DNA of 64,000 nucleotides, taken from Bittarella massiliensis (ex Durand et al. 2017) (GTDB lineage Bacteria; Bacillota; Clostridia; Oscillospirales; Ruminococcaceae). The DNA lies in NCBI RefSeq assembly GCF_017566145.1, contig NZ_JABFCL010000003.1:1-64000 (forward strand). The letters run 5' to 3'. The notes below the pieces were generated by a model. That model worked only from the letters and a program-made list of their open reading frames with translations. It made no database searches and was not told the DNA's origin. Shown here one piece after another: positions 1-7,151 of the stretch (within the stretch, counting starts at the first letter, position 1; each line of letters starts with the position of its first letter). The translations under genes were made by a program, and so were the position numbers.

Positions 1-225
1 GAGAAGGACGCCGCCCTTGCGGAAGCTATCGCGCAGCAGCGGGAACGCAGCTTCCATACCTATGGCTACCGGCGGATGTGGCTATAGCTGAAAAGCCGGA
101 ATATTTTCTGCAACCCCAAAACTGTGCTGTGGGTCATGAAGAAGTATGGTTTGCTGTCTGAAATCTGCGAGCGCATCCAATTGAAAACAGGAGAGGCGCC
201 GCTGGCGCGACGCCTCTCCTACTAA
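1..225 (+). pseudogene. IS3-family transposase OrfB fragment, with in-frame stop
   Basis: Reading frame 1 gives an HTH_21-like segment with the hallmark YGYRR near residue 21 and NPKTVLWVMKKYGLL further on, as in IS3/IS150 OrfB proteins. A TAG stop at 85-87 interrupts it where a Trp-Leu-x-Leu stretch is usual. After KKYGLL the frame runs only about 20 residues to a TAA at 223-225, inside an imperfect hairpin (stem GGAGAGGCG 190-198 with 211-219). No DDE integrase core follows. It is therefore both interrupted and truncated, and cut at its 5' side by the window edge. Confidence 0.7.
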
Positions 226-285
226 AACTCTATATTTCCTACCAGGGCTCTTTTTTGTACTGTCCGCACAATCTGGGGAGGTTCA
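1..285 (+). mobile_element. IS3-family insertion sequence remnant (right end)
   Basis: The first 285 bases hold the tail of an IS3-type element that continues to the left of the window. A transposase OrfB N-terminal fragment (see the pseudogene at 1-225) is followed by about 60 bases ending in a putative terminal inverted repeat at 256-285, which contains TGTCCGCACA and ends in TTCA, the reverse of the TGA-type ends common in IS3 elements. The catalytic DDE region that should sit between the helix-turn-helix part and the right end is missing, so this is a deleted and immobile copy. The left end lies outside the window, so its size and any target duplication cannot be judged. Confidence 0.65.
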
Positions 286-320
286 TTTAAGCCGGCGCTC
301 TTTTCTGTCGGGAGAAGGGC

Positions 321-1847
321 TCACTGGTCGTCTGTCCCCAGGGCGGTGGTCTCGTGCATCCAATCCTTTAACTGGGGGTAGAGCTTGCGGTACTGCTCAA
401 AAAACGCCTGGTAGCGGGTATGGCGCACGGGGTCGGGGACGATCCTCTTCTCCATCGCCACCATGGCCTCCGAGGCGGTGGGCAGGTCGGGGTAGGCCCC
501 CAGCCCCACCGCCGCGCAGATGGCCGAGCCCAGGCAGGAGGCTTGCTTGTCCCGGGGGACGAGAATCTCCACGTTGCTGATGTCGGCGTGAATCTGCAAG
601 AAGAGGTCGCTCTGGGCGGTGCCGCCGCTGATGTGCAGCCGCTCCACCGCAAAGCCGTTCTCCCGCAGCTGGAAGAGGAGGTTTTCGGTGCCGTAGGCGA
701 TCCCCTCCAACAGGGCGCGGTAGAGATGGGCCCGGGTGTGGTGGAGGGAAAAGCCGTAGACCAGCCCCCGCACATTTCCGTCCAGGTAGGGGTGCTGGTT
801 GCCCTGCCAGTAATCCAGGACGAGGAGACCGCCGCTGCCGATGGGCAGACCCTTCGCCTCCTGGTCCAGCAGGGCATAGACCGATTCGCCGCTCTCCTCG
901 CAGCGGGCGCTCAAATCCTTGCAGAACTCGCCGATGAACCACTTGAGGATGGAGCCGGAACTGACCTGGCCCCGGTAGGCGGTGTAGTATCCCTCGATGA
1001 GGTTGTCCGGCCCGGCGTTGACGGTGGCCTCCCCAAAGGGGGGCGGGTCGGGGGTGAGGACCATGGCCAGGTTGGAGGAGCCGGTGATCAGCGCCACCTG
1101 GCCGGGGCGGCAGGCCCCCATCCCCAAAATGCCGATGGAGGCGTCGATCCCCCCTTGGCAGACCAGGGTGCCGGGGCAGAGACCCAGCTGGGCCGCCGCC
1201 TCCCCGGTGAGCCCTCCGATGGGCTGCCCCACCCGAAAGACGTGCTCGTCGGGGAATTTGTCCAGGGCGTCGGCCAGGCCGATGGCCCGGTAGAAATCCC
1301 GGTGAAAGTCCCCCAGCCGGGCGTCGTACCCCCAGTTGCAGCTGCAGTTGACGTTGATGCTCCACAGGCCGGTGAGGCGGTAGGTCATCCAGTCCTGGTA
1401 CTCGCAGAAGACCTGGGCCTCCCCGTAGTGTTCCGGCTCGTTTTCCTTGAGCCAGAGCAACTTGGAGGGCATCCACTCTGGGGAGAGGTTTTCCCCCGTC
1501 AGCTGGCGGATGCGCGCGGCCTGGGGGGCGCTGCGCACGTCCATCCAAATCAGGCAGTCGCGCACCGGGGTGCCGTCGCGCTGGCAGAGGAGGACGCTGC
1601 AGTTGGTGGTGTCCACCCCCAGGGCGGCGATCTGCCGGGGGGAGATGCCGCTTTTGCGCAGCGCCTCCCCCACCGACTGCACCAGCGCCCGCCACCAGTC
1701 GGCGGGGACCTGGTCGGCCCAGCCGGGGTGGAGGTGGGTGGTGGGGTAGGGCGTGTTGGCAAAGCAGGCGGGGTTTCCCTCCAGGTCGTAGATGCCTACC
1801 CGCATCCCCCCGGTGCCCCCGTCGATGCCCATGACGTACTGTTTCAT
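321..1847 (-). CDS. FGGY-family carbohydrate kinase
   Basis: 508 residues, the usual length for xylulokinase/ribulokinase-type kinases. These phosphorylate a sugar or polyol with ATP in the cytoplasm. The N-terminal phosphate-binding loop IDGGTGG is at residues 8-14, an aldose-binding-region WMD lies near residue 100, YQDWMTYRLTG is near 150, and the second FGGY ATPase lobe carries ITGSSN near 255 and SGGTAQSD near 410. The start has AAAGGGGG six bases upstream. It lies 107 bases downstream of the BtpA-like gene on the same strand, with a terminator between them, so expression may depend on read-through. Pairing with a BtpA/SgcQ protein suggests a sugar catabolic unit. The substrate cannot be told from motifs alone. 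Confidence 0.85.
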   Translation of the reverse strand: MKQYVMGIDGGTGGMRVGIYDLEGNPACFANTPYPTTHLHPGWADQVPADWWRALVQSVGEALRKSGISPRQIAALGVDTTNCSVLLCQRDGTPVRDCLIWMDVRSAPQAARIRQLTGENLSPEWMPSKLLWLKENEPEHYGEAQVFCEYQDWMTYRLTGLWSINVNCSCNWGYDARLGDFHRDFYRAIGLADALDKFPDEHVFRVGQPIGGLTGEAAAQLGLCPGTLVCQGGIDASIGILGMGACRPGQVALITGSSNLAMVLTPDPPPFGEATVNAGPDNLIEGYYTAYRGQVSSGSILKWFIGEFCKDLSARCEESGESVYALLDQEAKGLPIGSGGLLVLDYWQGNQHPYLDGNVRGLVYGFSLHHTRAHLYRALLEGIAYGTENLLFQLRENGFAVERLHISGGTAQSDLFLQIHADISNVEILVPRDKQASCLGSAICAAVGLGAYPDLPTASEAMVAMEKRIVPDPVRHTRYQAFFEQYRKLYPQLKDWMHETTALGTDDQ

Positions 1848-1884
1848 CGAAGTCCCCCTTTCGCAAGCCCGCTTTGGCGCGCGG

Positions 1885-1931
1885 GCGGAAAATAAAATGG
1901 GCCGGCGGCGAATGCAATTTCGCCGCCGGCC
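1885..1931 (-). terminator. Rho-independent terminator after the BtpA-like gene
   Basis: A 13-bp perfect stem (1900-1912 with 1919-1931, GGCCGGCGGCGAA) with a six-base loop is followed on the minus strand by ATTTTATTTT. It sits 22 bases after the stop of the BtpA-like gene and before the kinase. Confidence 0.8.
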
Positions 1932-1953
1932 ACTTGCGCGCAGGAAGCGAGCT

Positions 1954-2763
1954 CTATTTCCGGAATGCCTTGACTGTATTCATAAAGTCGACCACCCGAT
2001 TGTAGTCGGTGAAGTTGTCAAACTTCCCGTCCTTCTTAAAGGTGGTTCCCACCACCGCCCCGTCAGCGATGGAGAGCTGGGTCTCAATGGTCTCCTTCTT
2101 GCAGCCGGTGTTGCAGAAGACCGGGGTGTCGGGCAGGGCGTCCTTCACCTTTTTGAGCACCTGGGTGTCGGTGGACTCGCCCGCGGTGAGGCCGGAGACC
2201 AGGATGGCGTCTGGCTTGTCGTTGAAGTTGGTGGAGCGGGCGATGTCGACGATGTCCCGGTCCCCCAGATAGGCCGCGGCCTCGGGGAAGATGTTGAAGA
2301 GGAGCTTGACCTTCCCCTTCAGCCCCAGGTTGCGGTGGTGGCGGACGATCTCGCCGGTGTTGGTGTTCCACAGCCCCAGGTCGCCGGCGTAGACGCCGGA
2401 CATGACCTCCCGCACAAAGCAGGCGCCGGTGGCGGCGGCCAGGTCGAGGGAGGCGAAGGGGTCCCACAGCATGTTGACCCCAAAGGGGATGCGGATGTCC
2501 TTTTTCAGTTCGCCGATGACCCGGGCCATGGCGGCGGTGGTGGCGGGCTTGACGGTGGTCAAGTAGGGCAGGGAGAACTCGTTGGAGAACATGACCGCGT
2601 CAACGCCGCCCTCCTGCAGGGCCAGGAAGTCCTCCCGGGCGCGTTCGACGACCCAATCCATCCCCTTTTCCTCGTCGAAGTAGGGGTCGCCCGGCAGGGC
2701 GCGGACATGGCACATGGCGATGATCGGCTTTTCGGTGGAAAACAGCTCTTTGACCCAGGACAT
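1954..2763 (-). CDS. BtpA/SgcQ family TIM-barrel protein
   Basis: 269 residues, full length for the BtpA family (cyanobacterial BtpA, E. coli SgcQ). Family hallmarks visible are an N-terminal IAMCHVRALPGDP block, GVDAVMFSNE near residue 55, FGVNMLWDPFASLDLAAATGA near 95 (read in parts), and a C-terminal segment ending near GAVVGTTFK. The fold is a TIM barrel. SgcQ proteins occur in sugar-utilisation clusters but have no settled reaction. An AGGAG ribosome site lies six bases ahead of the ATG. Together with the FGGY kinase just downstream it may form a small carbohydrate operon. The biochemical role is inferred from company only. Confidence 0.8.
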   Translation of the reverse strand: MSWVKELFSTEKPIIAMCHVRALPGDPYFDEEKGMDWVVERAREDFLALQEGGVDAVMFSNEFSLPYLTTVKPATTAAMARVIGELKKDIRIPFGVNMLWDPFASLDLAAATGACFVREVMSGVYAGDLGLWNTNTGEIVRHHRNLGLKGKVKLLFNIFPEAAAYLGDRDIVDIARSTNFNDKPDAILVSGLTAGESTDTQVLKKVKDALPDTPVFCNTGCKKETIETQLSIADGAVVGTTFKKDGKFDNFTDYNRVVDFMNTVKAFRK

Positions 2764-2816
2764 GAAACTCCTCCTTACAGACAGGCCCCGCAGGGCGGTT
2801 GTTTAATATGTCCTTT

Positions 2817-2822
2817 ATTATA
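2817..2822 (-). promoter_or_regulatory. Probable -10 box for the BtpA-like gene
   Basis: A perfect TATAAT on the minus strand lies 54 bases upstream of the start. No good -35 is visible at 16-18 bases (best match TTTCGC). The flanking 2764-3059 region (296 bases) otherwise holds this box and the divergent promoter of the M42 gene. It is A-rich with several short GCAA-type repeats of unknown meaning. Confidence 0.4.
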
Positions 2823-2989
2823 CTCCTGTAAAAAAGCGGGCGAAACCCTTTTGTTGCCTACCAAATTGACAAAATTGCAAGAACAAAAGGCAGCAACTTT
2901 CATAGTTTCGGAGCAAAAAGGAGCAAACAGCCGATCTGTCGAGACTTTAGCTGTACGGTTGTGAATGTTGAAAAAAGAGAATCGGGCAA

Positions 2990-3017
2990 TTGCAAACTGG
3001 CGTCAGTTTAGTATAAT
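2990..3017 (+). promoter_or_regulatory. Sigma-A type promoter for the M42-like peptidase
   Basis: TTGCAA at 2990-2995 and TATAAT at 3012-3017 are separated by 16 bases. The gene starts 43 bases further on, after AAAGGGG at 3046-3052. Confidence 0.75.
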
Positions 3018-3059
3018 GGGAGCAGAACCGGCCACGCGAGATTTGAAAGGGGTGCGCAC

Positions 3060-4169
3060 ATGCTTGACAAACAAGAGATGAGACCGATCCTGCGGGAGTT
3101 TATGGAGACCCCCCGCCTCTCCGGCTTTGAGGGACCGATGGCCCGCCGCTTCTGCGAGGAGATGAAAAAATACACCGATTCGGTACAGATCGACCGGCTG
3201 GGCAACGCCATCGCCACCTTTCCCGGCACCGACCCCCAAGCACCCAGCGCCATGGTCCTCTCCCACCTGGACACCATCGGCTTTATCCTCACCCGCATCG
3301 ACGAGGGGGGCTTTCTCTTCTTCGACCGGATGGGCGGGGTGCCGGAAAAGGTGCTTCCCGGCATCGCTGTCGAGGTGGGGGACGAGGACGGGGGGTTTCA
3401 CCACGGCATCATCGGCTGCCGGGCCTATCACATCCAGAGCCCCGAGCAAAAGAGCAAGGTCGACCCCATCGGCAACCTCTTTATCGACATCGGCGCGAAA
3501 AGCCGGCAGGAGGTGTTGGAGATGGGCATCCAGGTGGGCTGCCCCGCCATCTACGCCCCCCGCTATATCGAGCTGGCGGGCGACCGGATTGCCGGCTCCT
3601 ACATCGATGCGGCTGCCGGGCTGACCAATCTGGTGCAGATCGCCTCGGCCCTGGCCCAGCGGCCGGCCCGCGCCACCGTCCATCTGGTGGGCACCGTCTG
3701 GGAGGAGTTTTCGGCCCGGGGGGCGATGATGGCGGCCCGCACCGTCAAGACCGACCTGGCCTTCTCCCTGTTGGGGCCGGGGGCTGCCGACACCCCCGAC
3801 CAGCGCGGGGCGGTGAGCAACGTGGCCATGGGCGGCGGCCCGGGGGTCACCCTCTTTAACTTCCACGGCAAGGGGACCCTCAACGGGAACATCGCCCACC
3901 GCGGCCTGTTAAAGCTGCTGCGGGAGGCGGGCGAGGAGGAGGGGATTCCCCTGCAGCGGCATGCGGCCCGGGGCGCCCTCTCGGACACCGCCTACCTGCA
4001 GTTGGAGGGCGAGGGAATCCCCTGCATCGACCTGGGCGCGCCTGACCGATACAGCCATTCCCCCATGGAGACGGTGGACCTGGGCGACTTGGAACAGGTG
4101 GGCCGTCTGGTGAGTGCTGCCCTCTACCGGCTGGACAGGGACTTTGACCTGGGCAGATACCCCGCTTAA
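3060..4169 (+). CDS. M42-family metallopeptidase-like protein with one metal ligand missing
   Basis: 369 residues, close to the M42 (PepA/YsdC, TET aminopeptidase) norm of about 350. These are cytosolic dodecameric aminopeptidases with two metals. The ligands that can be placed are HLD at 69-71, the bridging Asp in YIDAAAG at 183, the Glu pair in VWEEFSARGA at 215-216 and His333 in YSHSPMETVD. The expected Asp of the AxxVDV segment is replaced: AFSLLGPGAADTP puts Leu at 238. By established TET numbering this position is the second-metal ligand, so activity may be altered or lost. It has its own promoter and is followed by a strong two-way terminator. It is monocistronic and divergent from the kinase unit. 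Confidence 0.8.
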   Translation: MLDKQEMRPILREFMETPRLSGFEGPMARRFCEEMKKYTDSVQIDRLGNAIATFPGTDPQAPSAMVLSHLDTIGFILTRIDEGGFLFFDRMGGVPEKVLPGIAVEVGDEDGGFHHGIIGCRAYHIQSPEQKSKVDPIGNLFIDIGAKSRQEVLEMGIQVGCPAIYAPRYIELAGDRIAGSYIDAAAGLTNLVQIASALAQRPARATVHLVGTVWEEFSARGAMMAARTVKTDLAFSLLGPGAADTPDQRGAVSNVAMGGGPGVTLFNFHGKGTLNGNIAHRGLLKLLREAGEEEGIPLQRHAARGALSDTAYLQLEGEGIPCIDLGAPDRYSHSPMETVDLGDLEQVGRLVSAALYRLDRDFDLGRYPA

Positions 4170-4188
4170 GGCCGGATGGGAACAGATG

Positions 4189-4236
4189 AAAAAGAGCGCC
4201 TGAACACGGCAGTGCCGGTGTCCAGGCGCTCTTTTT
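4189..4236. terminator. Bidirectional terminator between convergent genes
   Basis: A 14-bp stem (AAAAAGAGCGCCTG 4189-4202 pairing with 4223-4236) has A5 on one side and T5 on the other, so it can stop transcripts from both the M42-like gene and the surface-protein operon. Confidence 0.9.
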
Positions 4237-4252
4237 CGCAACGGAAGTTTTA

Positions 4253-5161
4253 TCACTGCGCGGCGTCTTTGCGCCCACGGCGCTTACAGATCAAGACGAC
4301 AGCTAGGGTGGTTAAGGCAATGGCGGCCACACCGATGCCGGCCACCATGACCGGGTTGAGGGGGGATTTGTTGGGACTCGGAGCCTCGGGAACGTCGGGG
4401 TCGGGGATGATCTGTTCCCCTGGTATGTCACTGCCCGGGCCGGGAACCAGCGGGGGCTCCTCCTCTGGAACCTCCTCCCCTTCGGGGGCGGCGGGGGTTG
4501 TACCCGGGGGCGTTCCCGGGGCAGTGCCCGGCGCCTGCTGGTACTGGGGCACCTCCTCGGTGACGGTGTTGGTGTGCACCACCGGGTCGTAGTAGAAGGT
4601 GAGGATATTGGTGCTGCTGTCGGCGCCGATGGTCAGAGCCTGGCTGGCCGCCAGGGCGGTGAACTCGGTCACGGTGGGGGCGCTAAAGGTGACGGTGGCT
4701 GCGTTGCTGGCCACCCCTTGCAGGGCGGGGGCCACTTCAGCGCCGGTCTCCCGGTCGACAAAGCGGACGGTGTAGCCGTAGGTGTCGCCCTGCTTGGTCA
4801 GCCCGTAGCTGGCCACGGTGGTGATGTCACCGGCTGCCGGCTGCCCGTTCTGGTAGCCGGGGGCGGCGTCAAGCACTTCGTAGCGGGTCTCGATCAGCTG
4901 AATTTCGCTGGGGTTGGGGGCGTCGGGCAGGACGGCCCCGACCGGCACCAGGATGGAGAGGCTGCCGGTGGCCTTGCTGAACTGATAGGAATAGCCGGTG
5001 CCCTCGATTTTTTGCAGGTAACTCGGGGAGAACCGCCCGTACTCGCCGGGGCGGAAGGTCACCACATAGCCCTTGTTGCCGGCGGCGTGAACGGGCAGCG
5101 CCATCAGCGACAGCAGAAAGGCCAGCGCCAGGGTACAGAGCCGCTTGGTCAAGTTGCGCAT
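4253..5161 (-). CDS. Surface protein with signal peptide, Pro/Glu-rich stalk and C-terminal membrane anchor
   Basis: 302 residues from the ATG at 5161, which has AGGAG eight bases upstream. A GTG at 5170 overlapping the previous stop is possible but badly spaced. Residues 1-27 form a signal peptide ending in VHA. A MucBP-like YTVRFVDRETGAEV segment lies near residue 130, followed by a long Pro/Gly/Glu-rich stalk (about 205-265), one membrane segment (about 270-292) and a basic tail CKRRGRK. No LPXTG is present. It is the last gene of the fibre operon and is translationally linked to the gene before it. A role as cell-surface base or adapter for the fibre is inferred. No specific family was recognised. 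Confidence 0.7.
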   Translation of the reverse strand: MRNLTKRLCTLALAFLLSLMALPVHAAGNKGYVVTFRPGEYGRFSPSYLQKIEGTGYSYQFSKATGSLSILVPVGAVLPDAPNPSEIQLIETRYEVLDAAPGYQNGQPAAGDITTVASYGLTKQGDTYGYTVRFVDRETGAEVAPALQGVASNAATVTFSAPTVTEFTALAASQALTIGADSSTNILTFYYDPVVHTNTVTEEVPQYQQAPGTAPGTPPGTTPAAPEGEEVPEEEPPLVPGPGSDIPGEQIIPDPDVPEAPSPNKSPLNPVMVAGIGVAAIALTTLAVVLICKRRGRKDAAQ

Positions 5162-5166
5162 CTCGT

Positions 5167-5874
5167 TCACTCCTCTTCTCTGTGTTTCTTTTTCAGAACA
5201 ATCAGCAGCGGCAGGGCGATGAAGGCAGAGGCTGCCAGCAGAAAGATGGGGGCGTAATCGCCGGTGAAGATGGTCTTGCCCGGCACCCGGTTGATCACCG
5301 TCTCGGTCTGGGGAGTCACCTCGGCGGCCTGGAAGGTGAACTGAATCAGCCCTTCACTGGCCTGGTAGGGGTTGCCCAGCGAGGTGGCGTCGGGGAGGAG
5401 GGAGAGGGTCACTTCGGCCTGCTCCCCCGCCTCCAGGGTGGCCACCAGGCGGTAGCCCTCCAGCTGGCTGTTGAGTTCCTTTAGCTCCTGGCTGCCGCGG
5501 CCGCCCAACAGCGCGCCGGTGGTCTCGCCGGTGGCGGGGTCGTACCCGTAGAGGACGCTGGTGGTCTCGCCGCTCTTGCAGGTGAGGCGGACGGTGTATC
5601 CCGCCCCGGCGGCGCCGGCCTTTTCAAGGGTGTTGAGGACGTCGGTCTTCATGTAGAAGTTGGTGGTCGCCCCGCTCCTGTTTTCGAGCAGAAGGGTGTC
5701 GCTTGCCTCTACCCCCGGGAGGATGGAGGAGAAACCGCTCATCTGACCGGTGCAGACCAGCGCGTCGCCGGTGTAGGCAACTTCGCCGCGCACAGCGGCA
5801 AAGCCGGTCGCCGGCGCAGCCACGGCCAGAAGCAGGGAAAGGATCAGGGTCACTGCGCCCATTCGTTTTTTCAT
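5167..5874 (-). CDS. Membrane-anchored surface protein of the SipW/TasA locus
   Basis: 235 residues: signal peptide (1-27, cleavage after GFAA), an extracellular beta-rich domain of about 165 residues, then FTGDYAP, a hydrophobic segment (about 205-225) and the tail KKKHREEE. The TGD-hydrophobic-basic arrangement resembles degenerate sortase sorting signals in gut Clostridia, but no Leu-Pro precedes it, so plain membrane anchoring is equally likely. Its stop lies within 6 bases of the next gene's start. The ribosome site (AGGTGA) is weak. It probably displays or nucleates the secreted SipW-signal proteins encoded upstream. That role is inferred from position. Confidence 0.65.
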   Translation of the reverse strand: MKKRMGAVTLILSLLLAVAAPATGFAAVRGEVAYTGDALVCTGQMSGFSSILPGVEASDTLLLENRSGATTNFYMKTDVLNTLEKAGAAGAGYTVRLTCKSGETTSVLYGYDPATGETTGALLGGRGSQELKELNSQLEGYRLVATLEAGEQAEVTLSLLPDATSLGNPYQASEGLIQFTFQAAEVTPQTETVINRVPGKTIFTGDYAPIFLLAASAFIALPLLIVLKKKHREEE

Positions 5875-5898
5875 CTCTTGTCACCTGTCTTTCTGCCG

Positions 5899-6594
5899 CT
5901 ACTGCTCAATGGCTGTGATGTTGCCGTTTTCATCTAGCTGGGCCAGGACGCCCCAACTGGTGAGAATGCCCTTCTGGTTGACATCGCCGTGCGCGACCCC
6001 AGCGAACTGAACACCCTCGGCCACCGCCTCCAGACGGATGTGCTTGTCGGTGTACTCGTTGTCCAGGGCAGCATCCACCGCGAGAGACTGGAGAAGGTCC
6101 TCGCTGGCCTCCTGGGGGGAGACGGGGCGGCAGAAGTAGAAGGTCTGGGTCTCCCCGCTGGAGAAGGGGGGATTGGACTCCAGCCAGCCGCTGTCGGCCG
6201 GTGGGCTCAGCCGGATGGCCGAGCCGTCCAGATCGGTGCGCTTGCCATTGCCATTGCCATTGCCATTGCCCTCTTCATCTGCCCAGTACTTGGTCACCGT
6301 GACCCGCACGTAGGCGGGCACAGAACCGGCGTTTTGCACGCTGTACACACCGGTTTTGCCGGCGGCGTCGGTCAGGGCGACGGTGTCACCGGGCATTACT
6401 GGCTGGGTCAGCTGGTACTCGGCCGCCGGGGCGAGGGCCTGGCCGTCGGCCCAGCCGATCTGCAGGGTGGTAGCTGCCAAGGGGGCGCCCACGGCCCGGT
6501 CGCCTTCGATCTGGCCGGCGGCCAGAGAGCCGCCGACGGCGGTTGCCGCAACCAGGACCAGCGCCGCACCCATCAGCAAAAATCTCTTCTTCAC
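5899..6594 (-). CDS. SipW-signal (TasA/camelysin-like) secreted protein D
   Basis: 231 residues from a GTG at 6594 with GAGGGAG eight bases upstream. This GTG shares GTGA with the stop of the sipW gene before it, so the two are probably translationally coupled. The N-terminus KKRFLLMGAALVLVAA with GGSLAAG is a SipW-type signal peptide, although the usual AYFTD after it is absent. The mature part has VYSVQNAGSVPAYVRVTV, the typical TasA-family strand pair. A (Gly-Asn)4-Gly run is encoded by a six-base tandem repeat (6244-6270). Presumed to be a minor fibre subunit exported and cleaved by the neighbouring SipW. A longer frame to 6645 has no ribosome site. Confidence 0.7.
   Translation of the reverse strand: MKKRFLLMGAALVLVAATAVGGSLAAGQIEGDRAVGAPLAATTLQIGWADGQALAPAAEYQLTQPVMPGDTVALTDAAGKTGVYSVQNAGSVPAYVRVTVTKYWADEEGNGNGNGNGKRTDLDGSAIRLSPPADSGWLESNPPFSSGETQTFYFCRPVSPQEASEDLLQSLAVDAALDNEYTDKHIRLEAVAEGVQFAGVAHGDVNQKGILTSWGVLAQLDENGNITAIEQ
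6244..6270 (-). repeat. Hexanucleotide tandem repeat inside a fibre-protein gene
   Basis: GCCATT is repeated four times plus GCC on the plus strand. It encodes (Gly-Asn)4-Gly. Unit changes keep the frame, so only length would vary. Confidence 0.85.
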
Positions 6595-7088
6595 TTGAAA
6601 CGCTCCCTCTTCTTGATCTTGTCTGCAAATGCCCAGAGCAAACACGCCAGGGCAAAGATGGCGATGCAGACCGCGATGCCGCCGACGGAGTGTAAAGCCG
6701 CGGAGACGGCGCCTAAAAGCGGAATGGAAAACAGAACTTCACCGGTTATCCGGCCGTAGGCCACCGGGGTCACGTCGGGCTGTGCATTGGCGTCGCCCTT
6801 GGTGGTGATCTCCCCTTTTTGGGTGTCGTTTTGCACCACCCGGTGCACCTCCACCAACTCGGTGGCGCTGCCCAGGGAAAAGGTGATGATCGCCCCCTCC
6901 GCCAGCTCCTCCGGGTTGCAAGACCTGGTATAGATGGCGCTGCCCACCGGAAGGGCTGGCACCATGCTGGGGGTGAGAACCGAGTAGACCTGAAAGCCCA
7001 GCAGCCGGGGCAGAACCAGGGGAAGGGTGAGGAGGGAGAGACCGATCATCAGCGCCGCCGCTGCAGCGCTGAGAAGTTTTGCCCTCAC
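6591..7088 (-). CDS. sipW: SipW-type signal peptidase I (copy 1)
   Basis: 165 residues from a GTG at 7088 with AGGAGG seven bases upstream. The longer frame to 7142 lacks a ribosome site. S26B (ER-type) signal peptidase: an N-terminal membrane segment, nucleophile Ser41 in TPSMVPALPVGS, His82 in VEVHRVV in place of the Lys of standard SipS-type enzymes, GDANAQPD near 100, and a C-terminal membrane segment before a basic tail. Such enzymes specifically cleave TasA/camelysin precursors in Bacillus. It lies between two SipW-signal genes and overlaps the downstream one by GTGA. A second copy is at 8583-9101. Confidence 0.85.
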   Translation of the reverse strand: MRAKLLSAAAAALMIGLSLLTLPLVLPRLLGFQVYSVLTPSMVPALPVGSAIYTRSCNPEELAEGAIITFSLGSATELVEVHRVVQNDTQKGEITTKGDANAQPDVTPVAYGRITGEVLFSIPLLGAVSAALHSVGGIAVCIAIFALACLLWAFADKIKKRERFK

Positions 7089-7128
7089 GGCGCTCCCTCC
7101 TTTCCCAACCGGTTGGCCCTGCCTGCCT

Positions 7129-7149
7129 GGGGCAAGGGGCAAGGGGCAA
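7129..7149 (-). repeat. Seven-base tandem repeat in the gap before sipW copy 1
   Basis: GGGGCAA occurs three times in a row on the plus strand, in the 63-base gap between the stop at 7152 and the sipW start at 7088. Confidence 0.8.
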
Positions 7150-7151
7150 AA

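Noticed and set aside
420..1895. A 491-residue plus-strand frame opposite the FGGY kinase
   Set aside because: The minus-strand frame has the kinase motifs and a ribosome site. The plus frame has neither.
6244..6270. On/off phase variation by the GCCATT repeat
   Set aside because: The unit is six bases, so slippage keeps the reading frame.
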